Assembly: GCA_009993045.1 (NCBI GenBank)
Contig: JAACUG010000081.1
Span: forward strand, 1 to 40,692
Source: Cyanobacteria bacterium CG_2015-22_32_23
Lineage (GTDB): Bacteria; Cyanobacteriota; Cyanobacteriia; Cyanobacteriales; Cyanobacteriaceae
DNA: 40,692 bases
Direction of reading: 5' to 3'
Below are positions 1 to 10,005 of this stretch, in pieces. Under the pieces are notes generated by a model. The model saw only the letters and a program-made list of their open reading frames with translations. It did no database searches and was not told the DNA's origin. The first letter of the stretch is position 1, and every line of letters begins with the position of its first letter. The position numbers and the translations under genes were made by a program.

Positions 1-1
1 A

Positions 2-193
2 TGTCCTAAATGTGGAACGATACATGACAGGGATGTTAACGCAGCGAAAAATATCAGAGATGAAGGTTTACGAATCTTGGCGGTAGGGCATATCGCTACA
101 GCTTCTGGAGAAAGAGTAAGACCAAGTAAAGGCACTGCTTTTGTAAGGCATCGTTCTGTGAAAGAAGAATCCCCCGTTACACCACAAGGTTAA
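2..193 (+). CDS. tnpB: TnpB (IS200/IS605- or IS607-type) C-terminal fragment, cut by window edge
   Basis: Only the last 63 codons lie in the window. They read [18 protein letters not shown] near the start, which is the second CxxC pair of the TnpB zinc finger followed by the RuvC-III aspartate in the DRDxNAAxNI motif. TnpB is an RNA-guided nuclease carried by IS200/IS605 and IS607 elements. The basic tail and stop at 191-193 look natural for the family, so the fragment is probably the real 3' end of a gene that begins before the window. Intactness cannot be judged. The element's right end and any guide RNA should lie in roughly 100-250. Confidence 0.85.
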   Translation, partial: CPKCGTIHDRDVNAAKNIRDEGLRILAVGHIATASGERVRPSKGTAFVRHRSVKEESPVTPQG

Positions 194-252
194 CGGTGGG
201 AGTTGTCAATTCACAATCATAGTAGATGATAATAATTTTAAAAGTGTATAAA

Positions 253-282
253 TTGACAAAATTTTGAGATCTATTCTATAAT
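253..282 (+). promoter_or_regulatory. Sigma70-type consensus promoter for the M1 aminopeptidase
   Basis: A perfect -35 TTGACA (253-258) and a perfect -10 TATAAT (277-282) are separated by 18 bp. The predicted start near 289-290 leaves a leader of about 30 nt before the ATG at 321. Two exact consensus boxes at a workable spacing are unlikely by chance even in AT-rich DNA. The promoter sits just beyond the TnpB gene end, so it could belong to the host locus or have been brought in by the element. Confidence 0.75.
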
Positions 283-320
283 CTCGTAAATATAACAGGC
301 ATTATCAATATAATAAAAAT

Positions 321-2897
321 ATGAGTCATCTACAGTATTTTTTTGATGTAGAAGAAAAAAAAAGTTTTGAGTTACCCGGTGCTAAACCTCATTATAATCC
401 CCATCGGTTCGGACAAGTTCAACATATTTTTCTTGATTTAGTCTTAGATATTCCTCGCCAAATTTTTAAAGGAATTTGCACTATTACATTAACACCTGTC
501 AGAAAAAATATTACTCAACTAACCCTTGATGCCGTTGATTTAACTATTGAATCTGTTTTGATTGATAATATTAGCCAACCTTTCGACTATGACGGCGAAG
601 TTATCACCATTAACCTATCAAAACCTACCACAGATCAAGACCTTAAAATTGCCATTGCCTACAATAAAGAAAAACCCCAACGAGGCTTATACTTTATTAC
701 TCCTGATGAATATTATCCTAACAAACCTTCTCAAGTTTGGACTCAAGGAGAAGATGAAGACTCCCGTTACTGGTTTCCTTGCTTCGATTATCCCGGACAA
801 TTAGCCACTTCAGAGATTAAAATAGAAGTACCTTCAGATTATATTGCAATCTCTAATGGTGAGTTAATCAAAACAGAAGAAAAAAACGGCAATAAAATTT
901 ATCATTGGCTACAGCCTCAAGTTCATCCTACTTATTTAATGACATTAGCAGTAGGCAAATTTACAAAAATAGAGGATAAATGGTATGATGTGCCTGTTAA
1001 TTATTATGTAGAAAAAGGTAAAGAAACCGAAGCTAAAATTAGTATGGGTAAAACCCCTAAAATGATTGAATTTTTCAGTCAAAAATATGGTTATCCTTAT
1101 CCTTATTCTAAATATGCTCAAGTCTGTGTCGATGACTTTATTTTCGGAGGTATGGAAAATACTTCTACTACTATCTTAACGGATCGCTGTCTTCTTGACG
1201 AAAAAGCCTCTTTAGATAATCGTAACACTGAAAGTCTCGTTGCCCATGAATTAGCCCATCAGTGGTTTGGTGATTTAGTTGTAATCAAACATTGGAGTCA
1301 CGCATGGATTAAAGAGGGTGCAGCTTCCTATGCAGAAGTATTATGGACAGAACATGAATATGGTCAAGACGAGGGCGCTTATTATCTTTTAGGGGAAGCT
1401 AGAAATTATTTGCAGGAAGATTCTTCTCGTTATCGTCGTCCTATTGTTACTAATGTTTACAGAGAAGCTATAGAATTGTATGATCGTCATTTATATGAAA
1501 AAGGCGCTTGTGTTTATCACATGATTCGTGGTATTTTAACAGAGGAATTATTTGATAAATTTATCCATACTTTTGTTAATGATAATGCTCATAAAACCGT
1601 AGAAACTATTGATTTATTAAGGGCTATCGAGAAGGCAACTGGTTATAATTTAAGTCCTCTTTTTGATCAATATGTTTTTAAAGGAGGACATCCAGATTTT
1701 AAAATCAATTATAGTTGGGATAGTGAATCAAACCTAGCTTCTGTAAACATTAAACAAACTCAGGCGAAGGAAGAAAATGGTAAATTTAAAGATTTATTTG
1801 ACTTAAAAATACCTTTTGCTTTTGGTTACATTAAAGAAGGAGAAAAACCAGAATTAAAACTATTATCTCTTAAACTTAATCAACTTGAACAAGTCTTTTA
1901 TTTTCCTCTTACACAAAAACCAGATTTTATCTCTTTTGATGTGGGTAATTATCATCTTAAAACTGTTAAATTAGACTATGGATTTACTGAGTTAAAAAAT
2001 CAATTAAATCATGATCCTGATGTCATTTCTCGTATTTATGCTGCCATCGCTATCGGTAAAAAAGGTAACTTAGAAGCGGTAAAAACTTTAACGGAATCTC
2101 TGGAAAAAGAAGAATTTTGGGGAGTAAAAGTCGAAGTCATTAAACAGTTAGGCAAAATAAAGCTAAATCAAGCTACAGAAGCATTAATTATTAATATTCA
2201 AGACAAAAATCCTAAAGTTAGAAAAGCAATTATCGAAGCCTTAACTCATCATAAAAATGAAGCTAGTTACAATGCTTTAAAAAATATTGTCATCAATGGT
2301 GATGAAAGTTATTATGTAGAATCTTCCGCCATTAACGGTTTAGGCAAACTTGCCACGGGTAATTTAGACAATAAACAAGGGGAAATTATCCCTATCCTAG
2401 AGCAAATTTTAGCAGAAAAAAGCGGTTGGAATGAAATTATCAGATCTAGCGCTATTAATGCTTTAAGTCAACTAAAAACCTCTGAAAAAGCTGCGGATAT
2501 TATTGCTAAATTCACTGATTTAGGTATCCCCCAACCCCTCCGCCTTACTGCTATCCGTTGCTTGGGTGCGATCGCTAAAGGGCAAAAATCGGATAAACTA
2601 GAGAGTATCTTGGGGAATTTTGAGGCTATTATGTCTGATACCTTCTTTTTGACTCAAATGTCATTAATAAGTGCTTTAGGGCAAATAGAAGACGCTCAAG
2701 CTATCTCTATGCTAACAAATTTAGCAGATACCACCCCCGATGGAAGAGTCAAAAGAAGAGCTGAAGAAGCGATTAATCAAGTCAGAAGTAAACTTGGCAG
2801 TGATAAAACCGTCAAAGACTTACAACAAGCCATTGATAAACTTAAAGAAGAAAACCAAGACTTACAAACCCGTTTAGCGAAACTAGAAGCAAAATAA
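321..2897 (+). CDS. M1 family zinc aminopeptidase with C-terminal HEAT-like repeats
   Basis: An 858-aa gluzincin aminopeptidase that removes N-terminal residues from peptides. The family signatures are present: the exopeptidase motif GGMEN at residues 276-280, and HELAH at 309-313 followed by the third zinc ligand E332 (HEXXH-X18-E). The N-terminal beta-sandwich domain occupies roughly 1-220 and the catalytic domain 220-460. The region from about 540 to 810 has helical repeats with HEAT/PBS-lyase character (for example ALTHHKNEASYNALKNI), and the last 30 residues look like a coiled coil. No signal peptide is seen, so it is probably cytosolic. A consensus promoter lies just upstream. The HIP1 octamer at 2568-2575 marks it as resident cyanobacterial DNA. 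Confidence 0.93.
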   Translation: MSHLQYFFDVEEKKSFELPGAKPHYNPHRFGQVQHIFLDLVLDIPRQIFKGICTITLTPVRKNITQLTLDAVDLTIESVLIDNISQPFDYDGEVITINLSKPTTDQDLKIAIAYNKEKPQRGLYFITPDEYYPNKPSQVWTQGEDEDSRYWFPCFDYPGQLATSEIKIEVPSDYIAISNGELIKTEEKNGNKIYHWLQPQVHPTYLMTLAVGKFTKIEDKWYDVPVNYYVEKGKETEAKISMGKTPKMIEFFSQKYGYPYPYSKYAQVCVDDFIFGGMENTSTTILTDRCLLDEKASLDNRNTESLVAHELAHQWFGDLVVIKHWSHAWIKEGAASYAEVLWTEHEYGQDEGAYYLLGEARNYLQEDSSRYRRPIVTNVYREAIELYDRHLYEKGACVYHMIRGILTEELFDKFIHTFVNDNAHKTVETIDLLRAIEKATGYNLSPLFDQYVFKGGHPDFKINYSWDSESNLASVNIKQTQAKEENGKFKDLFDLKIPFAFGYIKEGEKPELKLLSLKLNQLEQVFYFPLTQKPDFISFDVGNYHLKTVKLDYGFTELKNQLNHDPDVISRIYAAIAIGKKGNLEAVKTLTESLEKEEFWGVKVEVIKQLGKIKLNQATEALIINIQDKNPKVRKAIIEALTHHKNEASYNALKNIVINGDESYYVESSAINGLGKLATGNLDNKQGEIIPILEQILAEKSGWNEIIRSSAINALSQLKTSEKAADIIAKFTDLGIPQPLRLTAIRCLGAIAKGQKSDKLESILGNFEAIMSDTFFLTQMSLISALGQIEDAQAISMLTNLADTTPDGRVKRRAEEAINQVRSKLGSDKTVKDLQQAIDKLKEENQDLQTRLAKLEAK

Positions 2898-2908
2898 AAA
2901 TTTTATAT

Positions 2909-4465
2909 ATGTCATTTACTCAAAAAATCGCTTTCGGAGTAGGGATTTCATGGTTAAGTAGAATAATTAGTATTGTTGTTAACCTGTTCTTTATCCCTAT
3001 CATGTTCAGATATTTAGGAAAAGAAGAACTAGGCTTATGGTTTTTAATGTCGAATAGTCAAGCATTATTAGGCTTATTAGGCATGGGAATCGCACCTGTA
3101 ATTACTAAACGAATTGCTTTAGCAAAAGGTAAAAGCGGAGCAACGGCAGAAGTTGAATTAAATAATGAAAGTAAACAAGAAATTGGGGATTTAGTAACAA
3201 CAGGCAATATTCTTCTTAGGGGTGTTGCTTTTTTTATTTTTTTCATAGCGGCGATTGGGGGTTATTTTTTAATCAATCAATTTGAATTAACTACCGTATC
3301 ACCACAAACGATTTTGTGGTCTTGGATTATTATTTGTCTAGGTTATGCCGTTGGTGTTTGGGTTGAGTATCTCAACTGCTTGTTAACAGGAATGGGTTAT
3401 GTCGGTTTTAATCAATTAATTTTGGCTATTTTATCCGTAGGTACAACCCTTATTAGTATTGTTGTAGTAATAAATGGAGGTGGATTATTTCATTTAGCCG
3501 TAATTTTGGTATTCACTAATCTAGCACAAAGATTTTTATTACTGGCTTTAATTCGTAAATATAAACCAAAATTATTAGACTTAAATGGTAAATGGAATAT
3601 TAATATTATCAAAAGTTTAATTCAACCTGCTTTTGATTTCTGGTTCAAAGGTATTGGTACTTTTTTAATTCTTAGATCTGATCAATATTTTATTGGTACA
3701 TTAATTGGTGTATCGGCTATCGCACCTTATCAAGCTACTTATCAATTAGTTTCTAATTTGAGAGTTTTAGCGGTATCTCTTGCTTTATCATCGATTCCTT
3801 TTATTGGACAGTTATGGCAAAACGGTAATTTACCTTTAGTACATAAAATTGTTAAAAAAGTTTGTTTTTCAGGATTACTTCTTTTAAGCATTGGTAACAG
3901 TTTTTTATTGGTTTCTGGTAAAGATTTTTTACAATTATGGATTGGTAAAGATGCGTTTGTAGGTTATCCAATTTTAATTATATTTTGTGTGATGCTTTTC
4001 TTTGAAACTCAAAATGCTTGTTTAATTAACTGTGCTAGAGCGACTGGTATTGAACAATATGCGATTCCATCCATAATAGCTGGAATTTTAAATATTATTT
4101 TAACAATGATTTTAATAAAACCTTTTGGTTTATTAGGTGTTTCTCTTGCCACTCTTATTAGCTTAATGTTGACAGAAAATTGGTATTGTTTATATCAGCC
4201 ATTATCTCGATTAAAATTAAAATGGGTAGATTATTTTCGAGAAGTAATTCTTATTGTTTTTATTGTTTTTTTACTTAACTATAGTCTGAATTTAGCAGTA
4301 AAGTTTTCTTTAATTCCATTAAATAATCAGTATCTTTCTGTTTTTTCTACTATGTTAACTAGCTTATTGGTCTTTTTATGGTTTTTATGGCATAATCTAT
4401 TAGATGATAATTTAAAAGTAAAAATTATCTCTAAAACAAAACAAAATTTTTTGCACCGCAAATGA
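2909..4465 (+). CDS. Wzx-type polysaccharide flippase (MATE/PST superfamily)
   Basis: A 518-aa integral membrane protein with about 12-14 hydrophobic segments and the N-terminal pattern of PST-family flippases (WLSRIISIVVNLFFIPIMFR, then YLGKEELGLW). Proteins of this type move lipid-linked sugar repeat units across the plasma membrane. It begins 11 nt after the aminopeptidase stop and overlaps the next gene by 4 nt (ATGA at 4462-4465), so the first sulfotransferase is probably translationally coupled to it. Its neighbours are glycosyltransferases, a Wzy-like polymerase and sulfotransferases, which supports a role in surface-polysaccharide export. The substrate is unknown. Confidence 0.85.
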   Translation: MSFTQKIAFGVGISWLSRIISIVVNLFFIPIMFRYLGKEELGLWFLMSNSQALLGLLGMGIAPVITKRIALAKGKSGATAEVELNNESKQEIGDLVTTGNILLRGVAFFIFFIAAIGGYFLINQFELTTVSPQTILWSWIIICLGYAVGVWVEYLNCLLTGMGYVGFNQLILAILSVGTTLISIVVVINGGGLFHLAVILVFTNLAQRFLLLALIRKYKPKLLDLNGKWNINIIKSLIQPAFDFWFKGIGTFLILRSDQYFIGTLIGVSAIAPYQATYQLVSNLRVLAVSLALSSIPFIGQLWQNGNLPLVHKIVKKVCFSGLLLLSIGNSFLLVSGKDFLQLWIGKDAFVGYPILIIFCVMLFFETQNACLINCARATGIEQYAIPSIIAGILNIILTMILIKPFGLLGVSLATLISLMLTENWYCLYQPLSRLKLKWVDYFREVILIVFIVFLLNYSLNLAVKFSLIPLNNQYLSVFSTMLTSLLVFLWFLWHNLLDDNLKVKIISKTKQNFLHRK

Positions 4466-5193
4466 TTATTTCTCACGAATATAAGTTTATTTTTGTTAAA
4501 ACAAGAAAAACAGCTGGAACAACTATATCAAGATATTTATCATCTTTTTGTAAAAATACCGACATAGTTGCTAATATTGGAGACGAGTTTTCAGATAAAT
4601 CTTGCAATGATAAAGGATTTTTTAATCCATTACCTGAAATATTAAAATATCCCATTATTTTAACAAAAGAAAAAAGACCTTATTTAGTGTCTTCTCGTAA
4701 CCCTTTAAAAGATTTTTATCGTCAAATAATATTTCATAATCATTTACCTGCATACCAAATTAGAGAACGTATTGGCCATAAAATTTGGAATGAATATTTT
4801 AAGTTTTGTTTTGATAGAAATCCTTGGGATAAAGCTATTTCTTATTATTTTTATCTCAATAGAAAAACTCCTCAGCCATTTTCAAATTTTGATGATTTTT
4901 TAAAAAGATATTCTTCTTTTTGTTGGAACTATCCTATTTATACTAATCCTTGGAATGAAGAAGAAATTTTAGTAGATTATATAGCTAAATATGAAAATTT
5001 ATCCGAGGAACTTCAAAAAATATGTGAAAGAATTGGCATCCCTTTTAATGAAGCACTAATCACAGAAAAAACTGCCAATAATGATAGTAGAAAAGATAAA
5101 AGTCATTATCGAGATTTTTTATCAATTCCACAAGCTGATAAAATTGCCAATATTCTTAAAACTGAAATTAAACTTTTAAATTATAAATTTTAA
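4462..5193 (+). CDS. Sulfotransferase family 2-like protein (polysaccharide sulfation)
   Basis: A 243-aa protein. The N-terminal FVKTRKTAGTTI (residues 11-22) matches the 5'-phosphosulfate-binding loop of PAPS-dependent carbohydrate sulfotransferases, and FCFDRNPWDKAISYYF matches the 3'-phosphate-binding segment (RNPW/RxPxxR type). It would transfer sulfate from PAPS to a sugar hydroxyl. It starts inside the flippase stop codon (ATGA overlap), which implies co-translation. It is the first of three unlike sulfotransferases in the cluster. Membership is clear from motifs; acceptor sugar and position are unknown. Confidence 0.8.
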   Translation: MIISHEYKFIFVKTRKTAGTTISRYLSSFCKNTDIVANIGDEFSDKSCNDKGFFNPLPEILKYPIILTKEKRPYLVSSRNPLKDFYRQIIFHNHLPAYQIRERIGHKIWNEYFKFCFDRNPWDKAISYYFYLNRKTPQPFSNFDDFLKRYSSFCWNYPIYTNPWNEEEILVDYIAKYENLSEELQKICERIGIPFNEALITEKTANNDSRKDKSHYRDFLSIPQADKIANILKTEIKLLNYKF

Positions 5194-5314
5194 TTATTAG
5201 CTATAACTTCTTCGTTTTTTAGAATTTTATTTTTTGACAAAATTTGAGCATAATTAAATTTTTTTAATGAAAATTTTTGATTATTTTTATTACTTCAAAT
5301 ATTAGGTAATTTAT

Positions 5315-6568
5315 ATGTATAAACAAAGGAAAGTTGCCATTGCTCATTTAGGTGCAAGAAAACATTATCAAGAACCGATACTACTTCATAAGTGGGGAAT
5401 ATTAGATACATTTTATACTGATTTTTATGCTAGAAATAATCTTATCAATCAGCTTTTGAGAAATCCTCAAATATATAGGAGATTGCCAAAATCTTTAAAA
5501 AAAATGCTTGATAGATATGTTGCAGAGTTAAATCAGGCAAATATTGTTGACTTTCCGTTACTGGGAATAAATTTTGCTTTAACTAGAAGACAAAATATTT
5601 CTTCTCAGAAATGGGCTGATGAATTTATGATTGTTGCTCAAAAGTTTGGTAATCTAATCTTAAAAAAAGGCTTAGGCAAGGCAAATGTTTTATATGGATT
5701 TAATTCTACCTCTTTAGAAGTTTTTGAATATGCCAAAAGTAAAGGTATCAAGTGTGTTTTAGATCAAGTGGTGGCAGAATGTAGTTATCGTAATACTATC
5801 ATGTTAGAAGAAGAACAAATATGGGATGGTTGGTCTAAGTCTCCTTTTATCATGACTGAATCTATTGATCAAAGAATTAAAAGAGAAAGTAAAGAACATC
5901 AATTAGCCGATCATATCATTTGCGGTTCGGAATTTGTTAAAAGTTCTTTAGTGTCAACAGGAGTCGAAGCTGAAAAAATTACTGTTATTTCTCTGGGGAC
6001 TATTAAAAATGATAATGTAGCTCTACAAGCTGATAATATCGGTAATAATCAGAAAAAAAACGAAGAACTAAAAATACTTTTTGCGGGAGAAGTTGGATTG
6101 AGAAAAGGCATACCTTACCTTTTAGAATCTTTAAAACTAATTAAAAACCAAATTCCGTTCACCTGCAAAATTGCTGGTCAAATTAATCTCCGAACGGAGA
6201 AACTTCAACAATATAATGATGTATGTGAATTCTTAGGTAGAATACCACGTTCAGAAATGACCAATTTATATCAATGGGCAGATGTTTTTGTTTTTCCTTC
6301 AATTTGTGAAGGGTCTGCAATGGTTACATATGAAGCACTAATTTCTGGGTTACCTATCATCACCACTTATAACTCAGGTTCAATTATTAGAGATGGAATA
6401 GATGGTTTTATTGTCCCCATCAGAAATTCTCAAGCTATTGGAGAAAAACTTATGGACGTTTATAACGGAAAATTAAACAATACATCCTTAATGGATAGAC
6501 AGAAATATTGTGAAAGTATTTTTCAATCAGCAAAAGATAATTTATATAATATAGTCACTGCTTCATGA
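5315..6568 (+). CDS. Glycosyltransferase family 4 (GT4)
   Basis: A 417-aa GT-B fold glycosyltransferase. The C-terminal half carries the GT4 donor-binding region: LKILFAGEVGLRKGIPYLLE, then a segment with EGSAMVTYEAL, which holds the conserved E-x7-E-like acidic pair, and SGLPIITTYNSGS. The N-terminal half is the acceptor domain and has no membrane helix. It lies 120 bp downstream of the first sulfotransferase in a gap that contains a TTGACA (about 5234) but no convincing -10. It is expected to add one sugar to the lipid-linked repeat unit. Donor and acceptor cannot be deduced. Confidence 0.87.
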   Translation: MYKQRKVAIAHLGARKHYQEPILLHKWGILDTFYTDFYARNNLINQLLRNPQIYRRLPKSLKKMLDRYVAELNQANIVDFPLLGINFALTRRQNISSQKWADEFMIVAQKFGNLILKKGLGKANVLYGFNSTSLEVFEYAKSKGIKCVLDQVVAECSYRNTIMLEEEQIWDGWSKSPFIMTESIDQRIKRESKEHQLADHIICGSEFVKSSLVSTGVEAEKITVISLGTIKNDNVALQADNIGNNQKKNEELKILFAGEVGLRKGIPYLLESLKLIKNQIPFTCKIAGQINLRTEKLQQYNDVCEFLGRIPRSEMTNLYQWADVFVFPSICEGSAMVTYEALISGLPIITTYNSGSIIRDGIDGFIVPIRNSQAIGEKLMDVYNGKLNNTSLMDRQKYCESIFQSAKDNLYNIVTAS

Positions 6569-6605
6569 TTAACAATAACACATTATCCCTTTTGAGTATA
6601 ACATA

Positions 6606-8003
6606 ATGATTCTTACTGAAATTCTATTTTTAATGATCATTTTTATTTCATCAGGAATCCTATTCTGGTCTTTTAAGAAAAAAGAAAGACTCTATGAATA
6701 TCCTTTTTTTAACCTACTTACTTTCGCCATTTATCTACTCCCTCAAGCATACGATATAGTTTATAACCCAACGACTATTCAAAATTTAACACCAGAAATG
6801 ATTGATCGGTTTTTGGTGATGGTTTGTTTATGCTTATTAACAGCTTGGATCGCTTACACTAGAACAATACCAAGAAAAATTACCAAAAATTCAGCACAAA
6901 ACAAATTAAAAAATGAGAAATTAACCACTGAAAATGCTAATTTATTTTTCAAAATAGCTATTATTTACACATATATAGGGCTATTTTCATTTTTGCTATC
7001 AATTCCTCTAAGTGGCACAAATGAATTAAGTGGAGGTGGTCGAACAGGTATAACGACAATTCTATTTTTCTTTGGGCAACTTCAATATATTGGATTAGTT
7101 TTACTTTTCTTAACCGTTGAACATATAGAGAAAAGGAAACTTTCTTTGATTGAAAAATTAGCATTTATTTTACCTATTGCTTTAAATTCCATAGTTTTTC
7201 TGAGTACATTTAAAAGAAGTTATTTAATCAATCTATTTATTTCTATTTCTATTCCTAAATTTTTTGTTAAGAGATATGTTGTTCCCAGAAAAATCTTGAT
7301 TATTTCAGTTTTAATTGCTTTTCTTCTGTTTAGTGGACCTGTTGTTCGAACAGTAAGAGTTGCAAATAATATTAGGGGAGACTGGACAAAGTTTTATGAA
7401 GCGGATTATTCAGCAATATGGGAAGCAGTATCTAATATAGATATAAATGAGAATGTCAATAAAACATTTGAATCAGAAAACAAAGTCAATGAAGTAAAAA
7501 ATGCCATTTTATATATGGAAAGTGTTAGTACTACTGAGTCTTATACCCTTGGTTTAGGTGCTTGGCAAACAATCATTAATCGTTTTATTCCTGCTCAATT
7601 ATTGGGAGATGATTTTAAAAATTGGATTTCTTTGTCTGATACAAGCTTGTCAAGTTTTGAACAGTTTCGTGATCTATGTAGTTCTCCACTTTTTCGTGAT
7701 GTTTTTAAATATAACTGTGTGAGAGGAGTTGTTTTAACTGGTTTTTCTACTGCATATGCCGAATTTTGGTATTTTGGTTGTCTTTTCTTTGCTTTATATG
7801 CTCATATATTCAAAATATTGTGGTATAAATCTGTAGTAGAAAACAATATTATTAGTCAAACCATATATGTTTATCTATTTACGAACATAATTCCTTCAGT
7901 GACTCATTCTGTTCTTAATATGATCCCTAGTTTAATTTTTTCATATCTTTTTATTTATTTATGCCTAACTAAAATAAAATTAAAGAAATCTAAATTAGTA
8001 TAA
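6606..8003 (+). CDS. Wzy-like O-antigen/polysaccharide polymerase, membrane protein
   Basis: A 465-aa protein with about 10 hydrophobic segments and a large hydrophilic loop (roughly residues 250-370) between TM segments. This is the layout of Wzy-type oligosaccharide repeat-unit polymerases. Sequence conservation in this class is low, so the call rests on topology, length and position between a GT4 gene and sulfotransferases in a cluster that already has a flippase. A Wzx/Wzy-dependent export route is therefore likely. It might instead be an O-antigen ligase, which shares the fold. Confidence 0.7.
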   Translation: MILTEILFLMIIFISSGILFWSFKKKERLYEYPFFNLLTFAIYLLPQAYDIVYNPTTIQNLTPEMIDRFLVMVCLCLLTAWIAYTRTIPRKITKNSAQNKLKNEKLTTENANLFFKIAIIYTYIGLFSFLLSIPLSGTNELSGGGRTGITTILFFFGQLQYIGLVLLFLTVEHIEKRKLSLIEKLAFILPIALNSIVFLSTFKRSYLINLFISISIPKFFVKRYVVPRKILIISVLIAFLLFSGPVVRTVRVANNIRGDWTKFYEADYSAIWEAVSNIDINENVNKTFESENKVNEVKNAILYMESVSTTESYTLGLGAWQTIINRFIPAQLLGDDFKNWISLSDTSLSSFEQFRDLCSSPLFRDVFKYNCVRGVVLTGFSTAYAEFWYFGCLFFALYAHIFKILWYKSVVENNIISQTIYVYLFTNIIPSVTHSVLNMIPSLIFSYLFIYLCLTKIKLKKSKLV

Positions 8004-8044
8004 ATTTCTACTGATAAAAATAAAAATAGAAATAATTATTCAAC

Positions 8045-8875
8045 ATGAACACCTATAGTTACCAAGTCACTACAACTTTAGACCAGATTAAATATCCCAT
8101 TATCATTTCTACTTACAGAAGATCTGGAACTCACTTAATGATTGATTTAATTAGAAAACAATTTAAAGAATATCAATCATGGAAATACCTCTTTGAACCT
8201 CTTAGTAATCTCTATTTAGAAATATCTGACCCATTAATAATCAAAAGTCACACAGAAATTGTATCCCAAGAAAAAGCCTTAAAAATTCTCCAAAGAGCTG
8301 AAAGACCTATTATTAAAACTCATGATTTACCAGGATTTAAAACATGGTTGCAAAGGTATCCTCATTGGGAATCTTTTTTAACACAAAAAACTAAAATTTT
8401 TTATATTGTCAGAAATCCTTTAAAAGTTTTATGCTCTTTACATATCTTTATGCAAATTAGACATCCTGAAACAAGATGTGACATTTCTGATTTTATCAGA
8501 CAAGAAACCAAAGGAATTAGTAGGGTTAAAGAATGGTCAAATCATGTTGAAAGTTGGCTTAATTATCCTAATGTAGTATTGTTTAAAACGGAAGATGTGT
8601 GTAGTGAAACAAAAACTATTTTAGATAAAATTGGTCATGAATTATCTGTTAAACCTCTATATATAGAACCTTTACTCCCAGCACAGTGTAAAAATATTTG
8701 GCAACATAGATGGTTGAGATTAACCAGTATTCGTCCTTATAGCACCTCTTTTTTAGGGAGATACCTTGGACAAGAACCTCAGAACTATTTGACAGCCTTT
8801 TCCCCTGATGATATATTCTTTATCAAACAAGAAGCAGGAGAAATTATTGAAAAATTAGGTTATAGCATAGGTTAA
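8045..8875 (+). CDS. Sulfotransferase domain protein (second in cluster)
   Basis: A 276-aa PAPS-dependent sulfotransferase. The segment TYRRSGTHLMIDLI (about residues 23-36) is the 5'-phosphosulfate loop, in the STYPRSGTHL form typical of the Sulfotransfer_1 family. YIVRNPLKVLCSL is the 3'-phosphate-binding segment with its Arg. It begins 42 nt after the polymerase gene and is co-directional. It belongs to a different sequence group from the first sulfotransferase, so it probably sulfates a different position or sugar. A histidine in SGTH and another in IIKTHDLPG are candidate catalytic or acceptor-site residues. Confidence 0.85.
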   Translation: MNTYSYQVTTTLDQIKYPIIISTYRRSGTHLMIDLIRKQFKEYQSWKYLFEPLSNLYLEISDPLIIKSHTEIVSQEKALKILQRAERPIIKTHDLPGFKTWLQRYPHWESFLTQKTKIFYIVRNPLKVLCSLHIFMQIRHPETRCDISDFIRQETKGISRVKEWSNHVESWLNYPNVVLFKTEDVCSETKTILDKIGHELSVKPLYIEPLLPAQCKNIWQHRWLRLTSIRPYSTSFLGRYLGQEPQNYLTAFSPDDIFFIKQEAGEIIEKLGYSIG

Positions 8876-9008
8876 TTTCCTTAGTCTGGCTTTTATTTAA
8901 TAAACAGAAAGAATAAGGTAATCAATATTTTTTCGACACCTAAATGTTATTAATTCTGTTCAGGTAAATAAAATTAGTTTTTAATTAATGATTAAATTTT
9001 AAAAATCT

Positions 9009-9803
9009 ATGTTGATCACGAAAATTAATCCGAAAACAAAATATGAAGGACTAGTTAGGTATATAATGGTACACACTTGTTCAAAAAGAATACCATTGTA
9101 TATCGTTAATGAGCATCCTAAATCAGGAGCTACATGGGTAGGACAAATGTTGAGTAAAGCCCTGGAAGTTCCTTTCCCCCGAAATCAATTACCCAAGTTT
9201 GAACCCTGTATTATGCACGGTCATTACATTAGACCATGGGGAATGAATAATGTAGTTATGGTTTGGAGAGATGGACGAGACGTAATAGTTTCTTGGTATT
9301 ATCACTGTTATTTTAAGCATGAAAGATTTAATAGCAGTTTAGTGGATATGATGAAATCACAACTTCCCTTTAAAGACTATGATAATATTAAAGAAAATTT
9401 ACCAAAGTTCATTGAATTTTGTGCATTATCTAAACCACCTATGAGATCTTCTTGGACTGCTTTTGTAACTAAATGGTATAACAAAAAAGGAGTTACTAAT
9501 GTTCATTATGAAGACTTTAAACAAGATGCTTGTGGTGAATTAAAACGCCTTTATTATCAAATTTCAGGAAAGGAATTAGATCATAATAAAGCATTAAAAA
9601 TTGCAGAAGAATTTTCCTTTGCTCATCAATCTCAGCGAGAAGAAGGCAAAGAAAATAAAGGTTCTTTTTTAAGAAAAGGAATAGTAGGAGATTGGAAAAA
9701 TCATTTTAATCAAGAATCTTGTGAAATTTTTGACCACTTTGCTGGTGAAGAACTAATTACTCTTGGTTATGAATCTAATCATGAATGGGTTAAATCCATG
9801 TGA
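9009..9803 (+). CDS. Sulfotransferase domain protein (third in cluster)
   Basis: A 264-aa protein with clear Sulfotransfer_1 motifs: EHPKSGATWVGQML (residues 35-48) as the phosphosulfate loop and VMVWRDGRDVIVSWYYH as the 3'-phosphate-binding segment. Near the C-terminus FLRKGIVGDWKNHF matches the RKGxxGDWKxxF motif that contacts PAPS in cytosolic-type sulfotransferases. It is thus the most canonical of the three. It lies 133 bp downstream of the second sulfotransferase in the same orientation. Confidence 0.9.
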   Translation: MLITKINPKTKYEGLVRYIMVHTCSKRIPLYIVNEHPKSGATWVGQMLSKALEVPFPRNQLPKFEPCIMHGHYIRPWGMNNVVMVWRDGRDVIVSWYYHCYFKHERFNSSLVDMMKSQLPFKDYDNIKENLPKFIEFCALSKPPMRSSWTAFVTKWYNKKGVTNVHYEDFKQDACGELKRLYYQISGKELDHNKALKIAEEFSFAHQSQREEGKENKGSFLRKGIVGDWKNHFNQESCEIFDHFAGEELITLGYESNHEWVKSM

Positions 9804-9885
9804 CTTAGACCTCACCTATAATAAATAAAACAAGGTCGTTAAATAAGAAGAAGTTCTTAGTTCACAAAAAAAGACAAACAAAATA

Positions 9886-10005
9886 ATGACTAACTATACG
9901 GGCAAACATATCCAAAATCATCACAAGGAAAGTAAAAGACGATGGAGTATTAATTATCAAAAGTTACAAGACTTCTCAGAGTATATAATTCTTATATGGA
10001 AATAA
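9886..10005 (+). CDS. Possible 39-aa small ORF, unrecognised
   Basis: An ATG-to-TAA frame in the 286-bp gap between the third sulfotransferase and the second GT4 gene. The peptide starts MTNYTGKHIQNHHKESKRRW and ends FSEYIILIWK; it is basic at the front and hydrophobic at the end. It may be the start of a decayed polysaccharide gene (a truncated membrane protein, for instance) or noise. There is no clear Shine-Dalgarno sequence. I do not recognise it. Confidence 0.25.
   Translation: MTNYTGKHIQNHHKESKRRWSINYQKLQDFSEYIILIWK

Noticed and set aside
5194-5314. Promoter from the TTGACA near 5234 before the first GT4 gene
   Set aside because: No acceptable -10 hexamer occurs 16-19 bp downstream in this AT-rich gap.
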